Source: Oscillospiraceae bacterium (lineage in GTDB: Bacteria; Bacillota; Clostridia; Oscillospirales; Oscillospiraceae). From it: 42,304 nucleotides of DNA. Each line of letters starts with the position of its first letter. Position 1 is the stretch's first letter. Both the position numbers and the translations under genes were made by a program. The DNA lies in the NCBI GenBank assembly GCA_017461445.1, contig JAFTXW010000021.1:1-42304 (forward strand), written 5' to 3'. The notes beneath the pieces were generated by a model. That model worked only from the letters and a program-made list of their open reading frames with translations. It ran no database searches and was not told the DNA's origin. This document shows, in pieces, positions 14,708 to 21,746 of the stretch.

Positions 14708-15873
14708 CCGATCGTAAAAACGGCGGCTTTACGCTGGTGGAGCTGATGGTGGTCATTCTGATCGGCTCCATCATTACCCTGTCGGCAACCACCGTCCTGC
14801 TGTTCAGCCTGCGGATATACCTCCAATCCAACGAGATCCAGAAACAGCAAAACAACACCCGCATCCTGATGACCGCCCTGGAAGACATGGCGGCAGAGGG
14901 CATGGTCGATGAAGAAAAGACAGAAGCTGTGGGAAATAAAATCGTGGACAGCAATGACAATTCATTAATGGAATATGTTCCAGAAGAAAATGCTGTTAAA
15001 GCAGGTGGCACGGCAGTGCTGACTGACGTAACAGGTTTTGAAGTGAAGTCGGGAGAGAGTACGGAGGATGGTCTGATTACGGTGACCATCACCTTCAAAA
15101 ACGAAAAAAGCTACACCTCCACCGTCTTCTGTCGCGCAGGCACAACGGTAACGGCTCCCACAGCTGCATCAGGAGAAAGTACACCGAAGAGCGGTGGGGC
15201 TGATGCAGCATCCTATTCCTTCTCCATCGAGGGGGCGAAATCCGTCGCCAGCCTTCCCCAAATCACCGAAACCCTCTCCCAAAACAAAACCGGCGAAGCC
15301 CGGTCTGCCTTCCTGGACACCCTGCTGGCCCAAACGGACAGCGGCGGCACCATCCAGGGTACCGGGGAATACTTCTCCCAGTGGTACATCACCGCCAAAG
15401 AGGGCGGGGAAAGCTGGGGCGGCGACTGGAACGGCGGCACCCCCTGGTGTGCCTGCTTCGTCTCCTGGGCCCTGTCGGGTACTCCCGGCGTCACCGCCCC
15501 GGCAGAACGGGTCAACGGTGACGGCGTGGCCTACTGGTATGCCAACGTGGACGAGTTTATGGAATACTTCGACCCCAATAACGAGGGGAGTACCGAGGAT
15601 GTCAGCTGGTACTGGAACACCCAACTGGTGCCCCACAGCCCCGCCCCCGGCGACCTGATCTTCTTCGACTGGACCGCCGACACCGAGAGCAATCCCGAGC
15701 ACATGGGCGTGGTGCTGTATACCGACAACGGCGGCACCGCCTTTGATACCTCCGACGATACCGTCTATACCATCGAAGGCAACACCTACGGCACCACCGC
15801 CATCCGCAGCTACGCCCTCACCGACCCCCGCATCCTGGGCTACGGCACCCTGAACTGGACCCCCAACGCTTGA
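14704..15873 (+). CDS. Modular prepilin (PilW/GspJ-like) with C-terminal CHAP domain
   Basis: 389-residue prepilin fused to a cysteine peptidase/amidase. Class III signal MTDRKNGG, then FTLVELMVVILIGSIITL with Glu at +5, like PilW/GspJ minor pilins. Pilin-type globular part to about residue 147; a Thr/Ala/Ser/Gly linker at 148-170; a helical bridge at 185-235. Residues 240-389 match CHAP/NlpC-P60-like amidases: TPWCACFVSWALS with candidate nucleophile Cys249, PAPGDLIFFDW at about 315-323, EHMGVV with His333, and YTIEGN with Glu358 or Asn360 as third residue. Such domains cut peptidoglycan amide bonds. PilD should process the protein, placing the enzyme on the pilus. Modular minor pilins are a known class (e.g. 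the vWA-bearing PilB of Streptococcus sanguinis); I do not know a described CHAP example. The CHAP half is far more G/C-rich than the pilin half. Confidence 0.9.
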   Translation: MTDRKNGGFTLVELMVVILIGSIITLSATTVLLFSLRIYLQSNEIQKQQNNTRILMTALEDMAAEGMVDEEKTEAVGNKIVDSNDNSLMEYVPEENAVKAGGTAVLTDVTGFEVKSGESTEDGLITVTITFKNEKSYTSTVFCRAGTTVTAPTAASGESTPKSGGADAASYSFSIEGAKSVASLPQITETLSQNKTGEARSAFLDTLLAQTDSGGTIQGTGEYFSQWYITAKEGGESWGGDWNGGTPWCACFVSWALSGTPGVTAPAERVNGDGVAYWYANVDEFMEYFDPNNEGSTEDVSWYWNTQLVPHSPAPGDLIFFDWTADTESNPEHMGVVLYTDNGGTAFDTSDDTVYTIEGNTYGTTAIRSYALTDPRILGYGTLNWTPNA

Positions 15874-15883
15874 ACAAAATCAG

Positions 15884-15913
15884 ATACCGGACAGCTGCTG
15901 TCCGGTATTTTTT
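15884..15913 (+). terminator. Terminator of the pilus operon
   Basis: ATACCGGACAG (15884-15894), loop CTG, CTGTCCGGTAT (15898-15908), followed by six T. It starts 10 bases after the CHAP-pilin stop and closes the operon, so the CHAP-pilin is its last gene. Confidence 0.93.
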
Positions 15914-16109
15914 GTCTTTCAAAGAGAAAGCGCATCTGCAAACAAGTTTCCCAAAAATTAGCAATAACCTTTCCGATAGAAATTAAAGTTCTGTATCAAG
16001 AACCAGTATCAAAATACTGAAAAGGGAAAAGTCAAGCTTGCAGTATAATCTTCTCCTTTTTACAGATAATAGCATCGTAAAATGTAAATTAAGAGGAGAG
16101 AAGATATAT

Positions 16110-16295
16110 ATGAAAGCAACAGGCATCGTTCGCCGGGTGGATGATCTTGGAAGAATCGTCATTCCCAAGGAGATCCGCCGCACCCTTCGCATCCGCGAGG
16201 GCGACCCGTCACAGACAACATTGGCACTGTGGGAGATTTTCAGCTTCGCAATGCTGGATCTGTCAAAAAGAAACCGCTGGGATGGTACATACTGA
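16110..16295 (+). pseudogene. spoVT: Truncated spoVT/AbrB-type regulator
   Basis: The first 33 residues, MKATGIVRRVDDLGRIVIPK then EIRRTLRIREGDP, match the start of SpoVT, the AbrB-family regulator of late sporulation. Homology ends abruptly at about base 16208. The remaining 28 residues (SQTTLALWEIF...) are not SpoVT-like and the frame stops at 16295, so the product is 61 residues against about 180. The AbrB swapped-hairpin fold needs about 45-50 residues, so the DNA-binding unit is incomplete. A good ribosome site (AAGAGGAGAG) remains. The best reading is a partial duplicate or a copy broken by a past insertion; a functional small protein is less likely. TATAAT at 16044-16049 has no good -35. 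Confidence 0.75.
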
Positions 16296-16339
16296 CGAAA
16301 AAAGCAATTTAACGGTATGTATTCGGGAAGGTAAAAATT

Positions 16340-16373
16340 GGGCATCTGCCGATCAAGGCAGATGCCCGGTTTT
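16340..16373 (+). terminator. Terminator after the spoVT fragment
   Basis: GGGCATCTGCC (16340-16350), loop GATCAA, GGCAGATGCCC (16357-16367), then GGTTTT. A perfect 11-bp stem with a short T-run. On the minus strand it lies just beyond the end of fic and could also limit that transcript, though its trailing bases there are less T-rich. Confidence 0.75.
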
Positions 16374-16375
16374 AC

Positions 16376-16419
16376 TTTTGGGGAACTTTTTCACAAAGAA
16401 TACAGAAGAAATGTTCCCT
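16376..16419 (-). repeat. GGGGAAC-N26-GTTCCC repeat, downstream copy
   Basis: GGGGAAC at 16380-16386 and GTTCCC at 16413-16418 form an inverted repeat with a 26-base A/T-rich core. The same arrangement with the same 26-base spacing lies upstream of fic at 17376-17415. The core also shares TTTT and AGAATA. This copy ends six bases before the fic stop codon complement, so the two copies tightly bracket the gene. Confidence 0.65.
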
Positions 16420-16424
16420 ACATG

Positions 16425-17363
16425 TCAAAAGGTGCGCCAGCACTTAGAGCGCATAAACGCTACGATCTCGCCATTATCCCGGCCCTCGTAATAGGCCACC
16501 AGAAGCCGCTTGAACTCCGGCACATGGCTTTCGGGGATCACGATCAGGCCCTGCCCCTTGGAGATCATATAGTGGTTGGCAAAGATCACCGATGCCCGCT
16601 TGTTGCCGTCGTTGAAAATCTGAGTTTTCATGCAGTAAAGGCACAGTCGGATGGCGGTGTCCACATCGTCGGTGCCACCCAATAGGATGGCATCGATGTT
16701 CTCTTTCACAACAGTTTCAATGGGCAGAGGGGGAACATAGCTGGTGCCGCCGATGGCCACAGGCACACCACGGATGCGTCCGCCGTCCGTGTAAAAACCC
16801 TCGTTGACCAGCTTTGCGATGTGGCAGAGGATGTAATAATCCGTAGAATAGCTCAGCACATCTTTGTCCAGAATGAACTCCCAGGCATGCTTCAGATTCA
16901 AAATTTTCTGCACGTCGGTGGCGGTCATACCGGACACGATGCCGTTTTCGATGATGGTCTCCGTCTGAGGATAGGTGGTAGCCACGCCCTCCAAAACCGC
17001 CTGATCGTAAATATTAGCCTTCATGTTGGCTCTGGCGAAATCCAGATTCAGTATGACCCGGGGAGAAAGCTCGGTTTCCTCGTAGCCCAGTGCGGCAAGC
17101 TCTTTCTCCACCCGGCGGATCTGCTTCCGCAGTTCCCGGGCCTCTCTGGCATTGCGGAGCAGAAGCTGGTACAACTCATCGGAATAACCATCCACATAGG
17201 TGGAGGTCAGACGACTGCCCACCCGCTTGCGAACGTAGAGATATTTCTGACCCTCCCGGTCCTTGATTTCCGGGGAGCCATCATAAGGAATCAGATTCAG
17301 CCGTGCCTGATAGTCCGCTTTCTGATGCAGCAGCTCCTGAATTTTGGAGTAGTTATTTTCCAT
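16425..17363 (-). CDS. Fic-domain protein with non-canonical motif
   Basis: 312-residue Fic/DOC-fold protein. Canonical Fic enzymes transfer AMP or related groups to target hydroxyls through an HPFx(D/E)GN(G/K)R motif. Here the motif is KTQIFNDGNKR at 246-256: Phe250, Asp252, Gly253, Asn254 and Arg256 are kept, but the catalytic His position is Gln248. The N-terminal 100 residues are helical and charged (coiled-coil 60-92). ETIIENG at 135-141 resembles the inhibitory (S/T)xxxE(G/N) helix but is imperfect. The start follows AAGGAGG. No antitoxin gene is adjacent; the gene stands alone between two operator-like repeats. Either it has altered chemistry or it is catalytically dead; AMPylation should not be assumed. 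Confidence 0.85.
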   Translation of the reverse strand: MENNYSKIQELLHQKADYQARLNLIPYDGSPEIKDREGQKYLYVRKRVGSRLTSTYVDGYSDELYQLLLRNAREARELRKQIRRVEKELAALGYEETELSPRVILNLDFARANMKANIYDQAVLEGVATTYPQTETIIENGIVSGMTATDVQKILNLKHAWEFILDKDVLSYSTDYYILCHIAKLVNEGFYTDGGRIRGVPVAIGGTSYVPPLPIETVVKENIDAILLGGTDDVDTAIRLCLYCMKTQIFNDGNKRASVIFANHYMISKGQGLIVIPESHVPEFKRLLVAYYEGRDNGEIVAFMRSKCWRTF

Positions 17364-17373
17364 GATAACCTCC

Positions 17374-17417
17374 TTGGGGAACTTTTATAGAATAGAATAT
17401 ACCAAAACGTTCCCCAA
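17374..17417 (-). promoter_or_regulatory. fic promoter inside GGGGAAC-N26-GTTCCCC inverted repeat
   Basis: TTGGGGAAC (17374-17382) and GTTCCCCAA (17409-17417) are exact inverted repeats 26 bases apart. Read on the minus strand, TTGGGG followed by a 17-base spacer and TATTCT (17389-17394) makes a plausible promoter lying between the arms, just upstream of the AAGGAGG ribosome site. The layout suggests a repressor that clamps the promoter; its identity is unknown. Confidence 0.6.
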
Positions 17418-17460
17418 AATGCAAGAGAAATATTCGGTTCGCTAGTGGTTCACCATGACG

Positions 17461-17502
17461 CGCAAATACGAACATAAGCACATTTCGAGGAATGTATTTG
17501 CG
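17461..17502. repeat. CGCAAATAC inverted repeat
   Basis: CGCAAATAC (17461-17469) and GTATTTGCG (17494-17502) are exact 9-base inverted repeats separated by 24 bases. This part of the 320-base gap between fic and the CE15-like gene contains no credible gene. The pair looks operator-like but has no gene reading away from it, so its role is open. Confidence 0.45.
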
Positions 17503-17513
17503 TTCACTGAAAG

Positions 17514-17549
17514 AATCCCACCTGAGTAATCAGGTGGGATTTCTTTTTT
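17514..17549 (+). terminator. Strong terminator hairpin without an obvious upstream gene
   Basis: AATCCCACCTGA (17514-17525), loop GTAA, TCAGGTGGGATT (17530-17541), then TCTTTTTT. It would end plus-strand transcription, yet no plus-strand gene lies between it and the spoVT fragment. It may belong to a small RNA starting near 17420-17500 or be left from a deleted gene. Confidence 0.8.
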
Positions 17550-17623
17550 GTAAACAGCAATACAGGCTGCTATCAAGGATAATAGGAGCGTATTTAGTCA
17601 TTAGCGCTTCTTCTTTCTTAAAG

Positions 17624-17652
17624 GGCGCAAGCAGAACTGTGCTGCTTGCGCC
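17624..17652 (-). terminator. Terminator of the GH1-MATE-CE15 group
   Basis: GGCGCAAGCAG (17624-17634) and CTGCTTGCGCC (17642-17652), a perfect 11-bp stem with a 7-base loop. On the minus strand it is followed by CTTTAAG and lies about 30 bases beyond the CE15-like stop. On the plus strand TGTTTT follows, so it may work both ways. Confidence 0.7.
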
Positions 17653-17683
17653 TGTTTTCGCTTATGGGTTGAAAGTCTGTATC

Positions 17684-19009
17684 TTATGAACAGACAAAAT
17701 CATTCATATATACGATATAGTTCTGCCAATCCTCTGCAGTGAGCTGATGTCCTTCAGAATGGACGTGAACCGCAACACCTTCACTGAAAATAGGCTGGTC
17801 AGGAATGACATCGTCGTAAGTACCATCCGGAATTACATCTATACCGTAGATATTCTGCCAAACAGGCTTAGCTTCCTGTAGAGCATCCCAGGTTGCTTTT
17901 GGATCGGAGGCCAGATCCTGCTGGCCAATACTAATATAGAGATTGCGGTCAGCAATCAGCGCATAGAGCATATGGATGTCTACCGGCAATTCTTCGTCTC
18001 TGCCCTCGTAAGCGTAGTATTCAGCGGTAAACCAATGATTGCTGGTACCATCTGTATCGATCTTTGCAAACAGGGGACTGCGAACCAGACCACCACCACA
18101 GCTGGCAGTAACCAGATCTATGCGTTCGTCACAGGCACCTGCCCAAAGAGATACTCTTGCAAGCCGGGAATGGCCTGCCGTACCAATGGCATCCATATCA
18201 ACTTGCTCCAGCTGTTCCAGGTAGTCGATGCCTCTCATAATGCCAAATGCCCATGCAGAAAATGCGGTGCAGTTTTCCTCAGGGAACAGAGTCAGCACTT
18301 GATCGCGATAACTTTCCGCATCATCCTTTGCCCAATCACCGTAGTACATGGTGGCGATACCGTAACCGGAATCGATAATCAAGTCTACAGGCCAGCTACC
18401 GGATTCGATGCCCCTTTCTCCCACATCATCCTGACTGGAGGAGGGGATAATTACTTCATCATTCCATACGGCGGTGTTTCCGCTGAAATTCAGGCCAACA
18501 AACATGCCGTAGTTCTCTGCATTTGCCGGGGTATAGATCAGCAGCATAGCATCGCTGGAGCCATGTTCATTGCTTATGGTGATCCGAACCTGTTGACGCT
18601 CAGCCTTGCCGTTCAGAGCGATGCCGCTTTCTACAACAGTGAATGTGGTATTAAAACCATCCGTAGGTGTTACGCCGTACATATAGGTTTCGTAAAGGGA
18701 AAGCATTTCTTCCCGATGTGCATCATACTGCTCGGGCGTTGTGACTGCATCGCCTGCTTCATTTACCAGCAGTTCGGGAAGTCCCGGGTAGCTTCTGTCC
18801 ACATCCAGAACGAAATTGCGGAATCCTTCCGGCAAGTCAAAGCCGCCATAAGATACCATGGAAAGAATTCCCTTGAAGCTGAGGGTATCTCCGACAAAAT
18901 AGCGGATCATGCCGTAGGAAAAGCCCAGAAAAACAATGGTGGCAACCAGCAGTACGATGAGTAACCTTGCCCACCAGGGCAGTTTTTTCTTGCTTTGTTT
19001 TGCTTGCAT
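17684..19009 (-). CDS. Membrane-anchored CE15-like esterase (glucuronoyl esterase family)
   Basis: 441-residue alpha/beta-hydrolase with an N-terminal anchor: a KKK motif followed by one hydrophobic helix (LLIVLLVATIVFLGFSYGM, about 16-34), no lipobox, so the catalytic part should face outside. Family signature GHSRLARVSLWAGACDERI at 279-297, with Ser281 as nucleophile, and a late GHQLTAEDW with His421 as probable catalytic His. This pattern is that of CE15 4-O-methyl-glucuronoyl esterases, which split ester bonds between glucuronic acid and lignin or other alcohols, and of related bacterial esterases of broader specificity. It starts after AAGGAGG, 17 bases downstream of the MATE gene and is its likely co-transcribed partner. 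Substrate is inference. Confidence 0.75.
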   Translation of the reverse strand: MQAKQSKKKLPWWARLLIVLLVATIVFLGFSYGMIRYFVGDTLSFKGILSMVSYGGFDLPEGFRNFVLDVDRSYPGLPELLVNEAGDAVTTPEQYDAHREEMLSLYETYMYGVTPTDGFNTTFTVVESGIALNGKAERQQVRITISNEHGSSDAMLLIYTPANAENYGMFVGLNFSGNTAVWNDEVIIPSSSQDDVGERGIESGSWPVDLIIDSGYGIATMYYGDWAKDDAESYRDQVLTLFPEENCTAFSAWAFGIMRGIDYLEQLEQVDMDAIGTAGHSRLARVSLWAGACDERIDLVTASCGGGLVRSPLFAKIDTDGTSNHWFTAEYYAYEGRDEELPVDIHMLYALIADRNLYISIGQQDLASDPKATWDALQEAKPVWQNIYGIDVIPDGTYDDVIPDQPIFSEGVAVHVHSEGHQLTAEDWQNYIVYMNDFVCS

Positions 19010-19026
19010 AAGTATCCTCCTTTGAA

Positions 19027-20373
19027 TTATTGTGCGGATGCTGTTCTAACCAATTTTCGATACTGCCAGAGGCAGAAACCTACTGCGATCATCACAGCGC
19101 AAACATCGCTGACGGTATGTGCTGCCGCAATTCCTGTCAGTCCGAAAAAGCAGTGCATCAGGTACAGACAAGGGATCAGCAACGCGCCCTGCCGGAGGAT
19201 GGAAACAACGGTTGCAAGGAACGCATTTCCTGCGGCCTGTAGGAAATTGCTGCTTAAGTAGTAAAAGCCGAGCAGGGGCGAGGCAATGATCAGGAAGAAC
19301 ATAAGCTGACTGCCAATTTCAGCATTGGACGGCTCCTTCAAGAATAGTCCAATCAGCGCATCACGGCTCAGATAACAGCTGATAGCTGCCAGCAGCCCAA
19401 AACCGACGGTCAAAATTGCGACTTTCTGAAGGATCTCACGGATCCTCGGAATATTCCGGGCGCCGTAATTGTAGGCCATCAAGGGGGATGCACCCATGCA
19501 AATACCCATCTGGATCATAGTGATGACCATGGTGGATCTTCCTGCCGCTGCCATGGCGGCAATGGCGCTGGAGCCGTAGAGGCTCAGCAACTGATTGCTG
19601 AAAGTGGAAGCAAAGCCGGACAGGACACTGCTGATGCCGTTGGGCAGACCTACTGCCATAGTGTGCAGCAGCAAGCTGGGGCGCTGCAGAGCATATTTGG
19701 GAGAAAAACTGAGAATTCCGGAGCGCTTGCGGATGAAAACAGTCAGCAGAAGCGTCGCAACCAAATTTCCCAGAACTGTGGCAATAGCGGCGCCTGCTAC
19801 ACCCATGTTCAGACCGAGAATGAATACGGGATCCAGAATGATATTGGTGACGGTACCTGTCATGTTACTGAGCATACCAGGAAGGATTGCTCCCTCAGCC
19901 CGAACGACGGAAGCCATCACCACGCTGAACAGCATCAACGGGGATCCCAGTGCCAGAATGCGCATATAGGTTGCCGCGTAGCCTATAAGGTCTTCCGTAG
20001 CACCAAGAAAACTAAGAACTATATCGGTAGCGGAGAGCATGACAGCGGTAAATACGGCACCGAAAAGAATGGATGCCCAGATACACAGGCTTCCCACACG
20101 CCTGGCAGTATCGTGTTCCTGCGCACCAAGCGCTTTGGCGATAACGGCACAGCCACCGGCACCCAGCATGGTAGCAACGGCGGTTGCCAGGCTGAACACC
20201 GGTCCCACCACTGCCACGGCGGCAACCTGTGTATCATCCCCCAGCATGCCGATGAAGAACATATCGGCCATGTTATAGAGGACCATGATCAGGATCGTCA
20301 GCACAGAGGGGATAGCCAGTGTAAAGATTGCTTTCCACACCGGCTTGTCCCGGAATAAAGCTTCATTTCCCAT
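19027..20373 (-). CDS. MATE-family efflux transporter
   Basis: 448-residue multidrug/toxin-extrusion family antiporter with 12 predicted membrane segments and the normal length. It opens with PVWKAIFTLAIPSVLTILIM and MADMFFIGMLGDDTQVAAVA, the standard MATE N-lobe start; the second lobe starts near LLHTMAVGLPNGISSVLSGF. An AAAGGAG site precedes the ATG. It lies between the GH1 and CE15-like genes on the minus strand, so it may export a toxic aglycone (for example a phenolic) released from plant glycosides. That link is inference from position. Confidence 0.93.
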   Translation of the reverse strand: MGNEALFRDKPVWKAIFTLAIPSVLTILIMVLYNMADMFFIGMLGDDTQVAAVAVVGPVFSLATAVATMLGAGGCAVIAKALGAQEHDTARRVGSLCIWASILFGAVFTAVMLSATDIVLSFLGATEDLIGYAATYMRILALGSPLMLFSVVMASVVRAEGAILPGMLSNMTGTVTNIILDPVFILGLNMGVAGAAIATVLGNLVATLLLTVFIRKRSGILSFSPKYALQRPSLLLHTMAVGLPNGISSVLSGFASTFSNQLLSLYGSSAIAAMAAAGRSTMVITMIQMGICMGASPLMAYNYGARNIPRIREILQKVAILTVGFGLLAAISCYLSRDALIGLFLKEPSNAEIGSQLMFFLIIASPLLGFYYLSSNFLQAAGNAFLATVVSILRQGALLIPCLYLMHCFFGLTGIAAAHTVSDVCAVMIAVGFCLWQYRKLVRTASAQ

Positions 20374-20401
20374 AAGAATACTCCTTTCTTAGGGCTAAGC
20401 A

Positions 20402-20443
20402 TACAAGCGGAACGCGGCACGAGGCACCAGCGTTCCGCTTGTA
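20402..20443 (-). repeat. 14-bp perfect hairpin between GH1 and MATE genes
   Basis: TACAAGCGGAACGC (20402-20415) and GCGTTCCGCTTGTA (20430-20443) with a 14-base loop. In the direction of transcription it follows the GH1 stop and a pyrimidine-rich stretch (TTCTTCCTCTTTC) and is not followed by a T-run. It resembles the intra-operon hairpins at 36285 and 38611. Confidence 0.7.
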
Positions 20444-20462
20444 CGTTTGAAAGAGGAAGAAT

Positions 20463-21746
20463 TTATTGATTCAAAAAACTGCCCAGATAAGCAAGGCTTT
20501 CCTTTGGATGACGAGTCTGTGTTGCCCGGTCAACGGCAATCAGTCCGAAGGTCATGGAGAAACCCTTCTGCCATTCGAAGTTATCCAGCAGGCTCCAATG
20601 GCAATAGCCCCTGACGGGAATACCATCTGCAATGCAGTTCTGAACACCGGACAGAGCACGTCGGATGAACTCTACACGGCGGGTATCGTCGGAGGTTGCG
20701 ATGCCGTTCTCGGTTACAATCAGATCACCTTTGAATTCGTTTGCAACTGCCCGGATCACGTTCTCCAAAGCTTCGGGGTAGAATTCGTAGTTCATCTGAG
20801 TCAGCTCCGCGCCATCAGGCATGCCCAACTGGCCAAAGGGGCCAATTCGGGTACGGGTGTAGTTCTGGACACCCAGATAGTCGTCATCCTTGATATAAGG
20901 CAGGTAGTGGCCGAATTCTGCGTGCCATTCTTTGGCGGCATTCTTTGCGCCGCCCTTTTCTGCCTGAATGTCGTGCAGACTCAGAGAAAGGCCGATCTTC
21001 AGATGGGGACACATTGCTTTCATAGCATCCCGTGCGGCAGCATGTGCACGCATGATGAGCAGGTCACCCTCCTCTGTTCTCTGGGAAACGAAGGTGTGCA
21101 GCTTTTCTGTTCCGAACACTTCCACGTTCTCAGCAGCGGCAATCTTCTGGTTGGCGAGCATCTGCTTCAGGTTGATGCCCACCTGTGCCTTGCCGTCGGT
21201 TTCGCTCTTTTTCTTAGGCAGAAGCATCTGCTTCATATACCGCTTTGCAATGGCAGCAAGCTGCAGTCCCATGTTTGCTTCATTGATGGTGCAGACATAT
21301 TCCATCTCGCTGCCAAGCTGCGCTGCAATATAAACGCAGTAGCGCTTAAAGTCCTCTACGGTGGACTCTGCTTCCCAGCCACCCTTGGAGATCAGCCACT
21401 TGGGACTGGTGAAGTGGTGGAGTGTAACGATGGGAGTAATGCCGTTTTCCTTACAGCAGCGGATCACCTTACGGTAGTGCTCCACTTCGGTTTCGTCAAA
21501 CTGTCCCTCAACAGGTTCGACTCTTGCCCACTCGATGGAAAACCGGTAGCAGTTTAGGCCTGCTTCTGCCATCAGCCGGACATCCTCTTCATAGCGGTTG
21601 TAGTGATCAACAGCTTCACCGCTGGGCTCCACAAAACTGGTGGACTTCATCAGTTCCATAGTCCAGTAATCACTGTAGATATTATTGCCTTCAACTTGAT
21701 GAGCAGCAGTAGCTGCGCCGATCAGAAAATTTTCCGGAAAACGCAT
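20463..21746 (-). CDS. GH1 family beta-glycosidase
   Basis: Cytoplasmic retaining glycosidase of 427 residues, slightly shorter than the typical 440-480. Standard N-terminus FPENFLIGAATAAHQVEG. Acid/base Glu156 is in TINEAN, with Ala in place of the usual Pro after Glu, and nucleophile Glu346 is in VTENG. The C-terminal WSLLDNFEW motif completes the sugar site. ATG 21746 is preferred over an upstream TTG because AAAGGAG lies nine bases before it. No 6-phospho-binding signature is evident, so free beta-glucosides or related beta-glycosides are likelier than PTS products. It is divergent from the GPH symporter gene, which probably imports its substrate. Confidence 0.93.
   Translation of the reverse strand: MRFPENFLIGAATAAHQVEGNNIYSDYWTMELMKSTSFVEPSGEAVDHYNRYEEDVRLMAEAGLNCYRFSIEWARVEPVEGQFDETEVEHYRKVIRCCKENGITPIVTLHHFTSPKWLISKGGWEAESTVEDFKRYCVYIAAQLGSEMEYVCTINEANMGLQLAAIAKRYMKQMLLPKKKSETDGKAQVGINLKQMLANQKIAAAENVEVFGTEKLHTFVSQRTEEGDLLIMRAHAAARDAMKAMCPHLKIGLSLSLHDIQAEKGGAKNAAKEWHAEFGHYLPYIKDDDYLGVQNYTRTRIGPFGQLGMPDGAELTQMNYEFYPEALENVIRAVANEFKGDLIVTENGIATSDDTRRVEFIRRALSGVQNCIADGIPVRGYCHWSLLDNFEWQKGFSMTFGLIAVDRATQTRHPKESLAYLGSFLNQ

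Noticed and set aside
16380-16418. CRISPR repeat
   Set aside because: Only two copies about 1 kb apart with a gene between them; no array.
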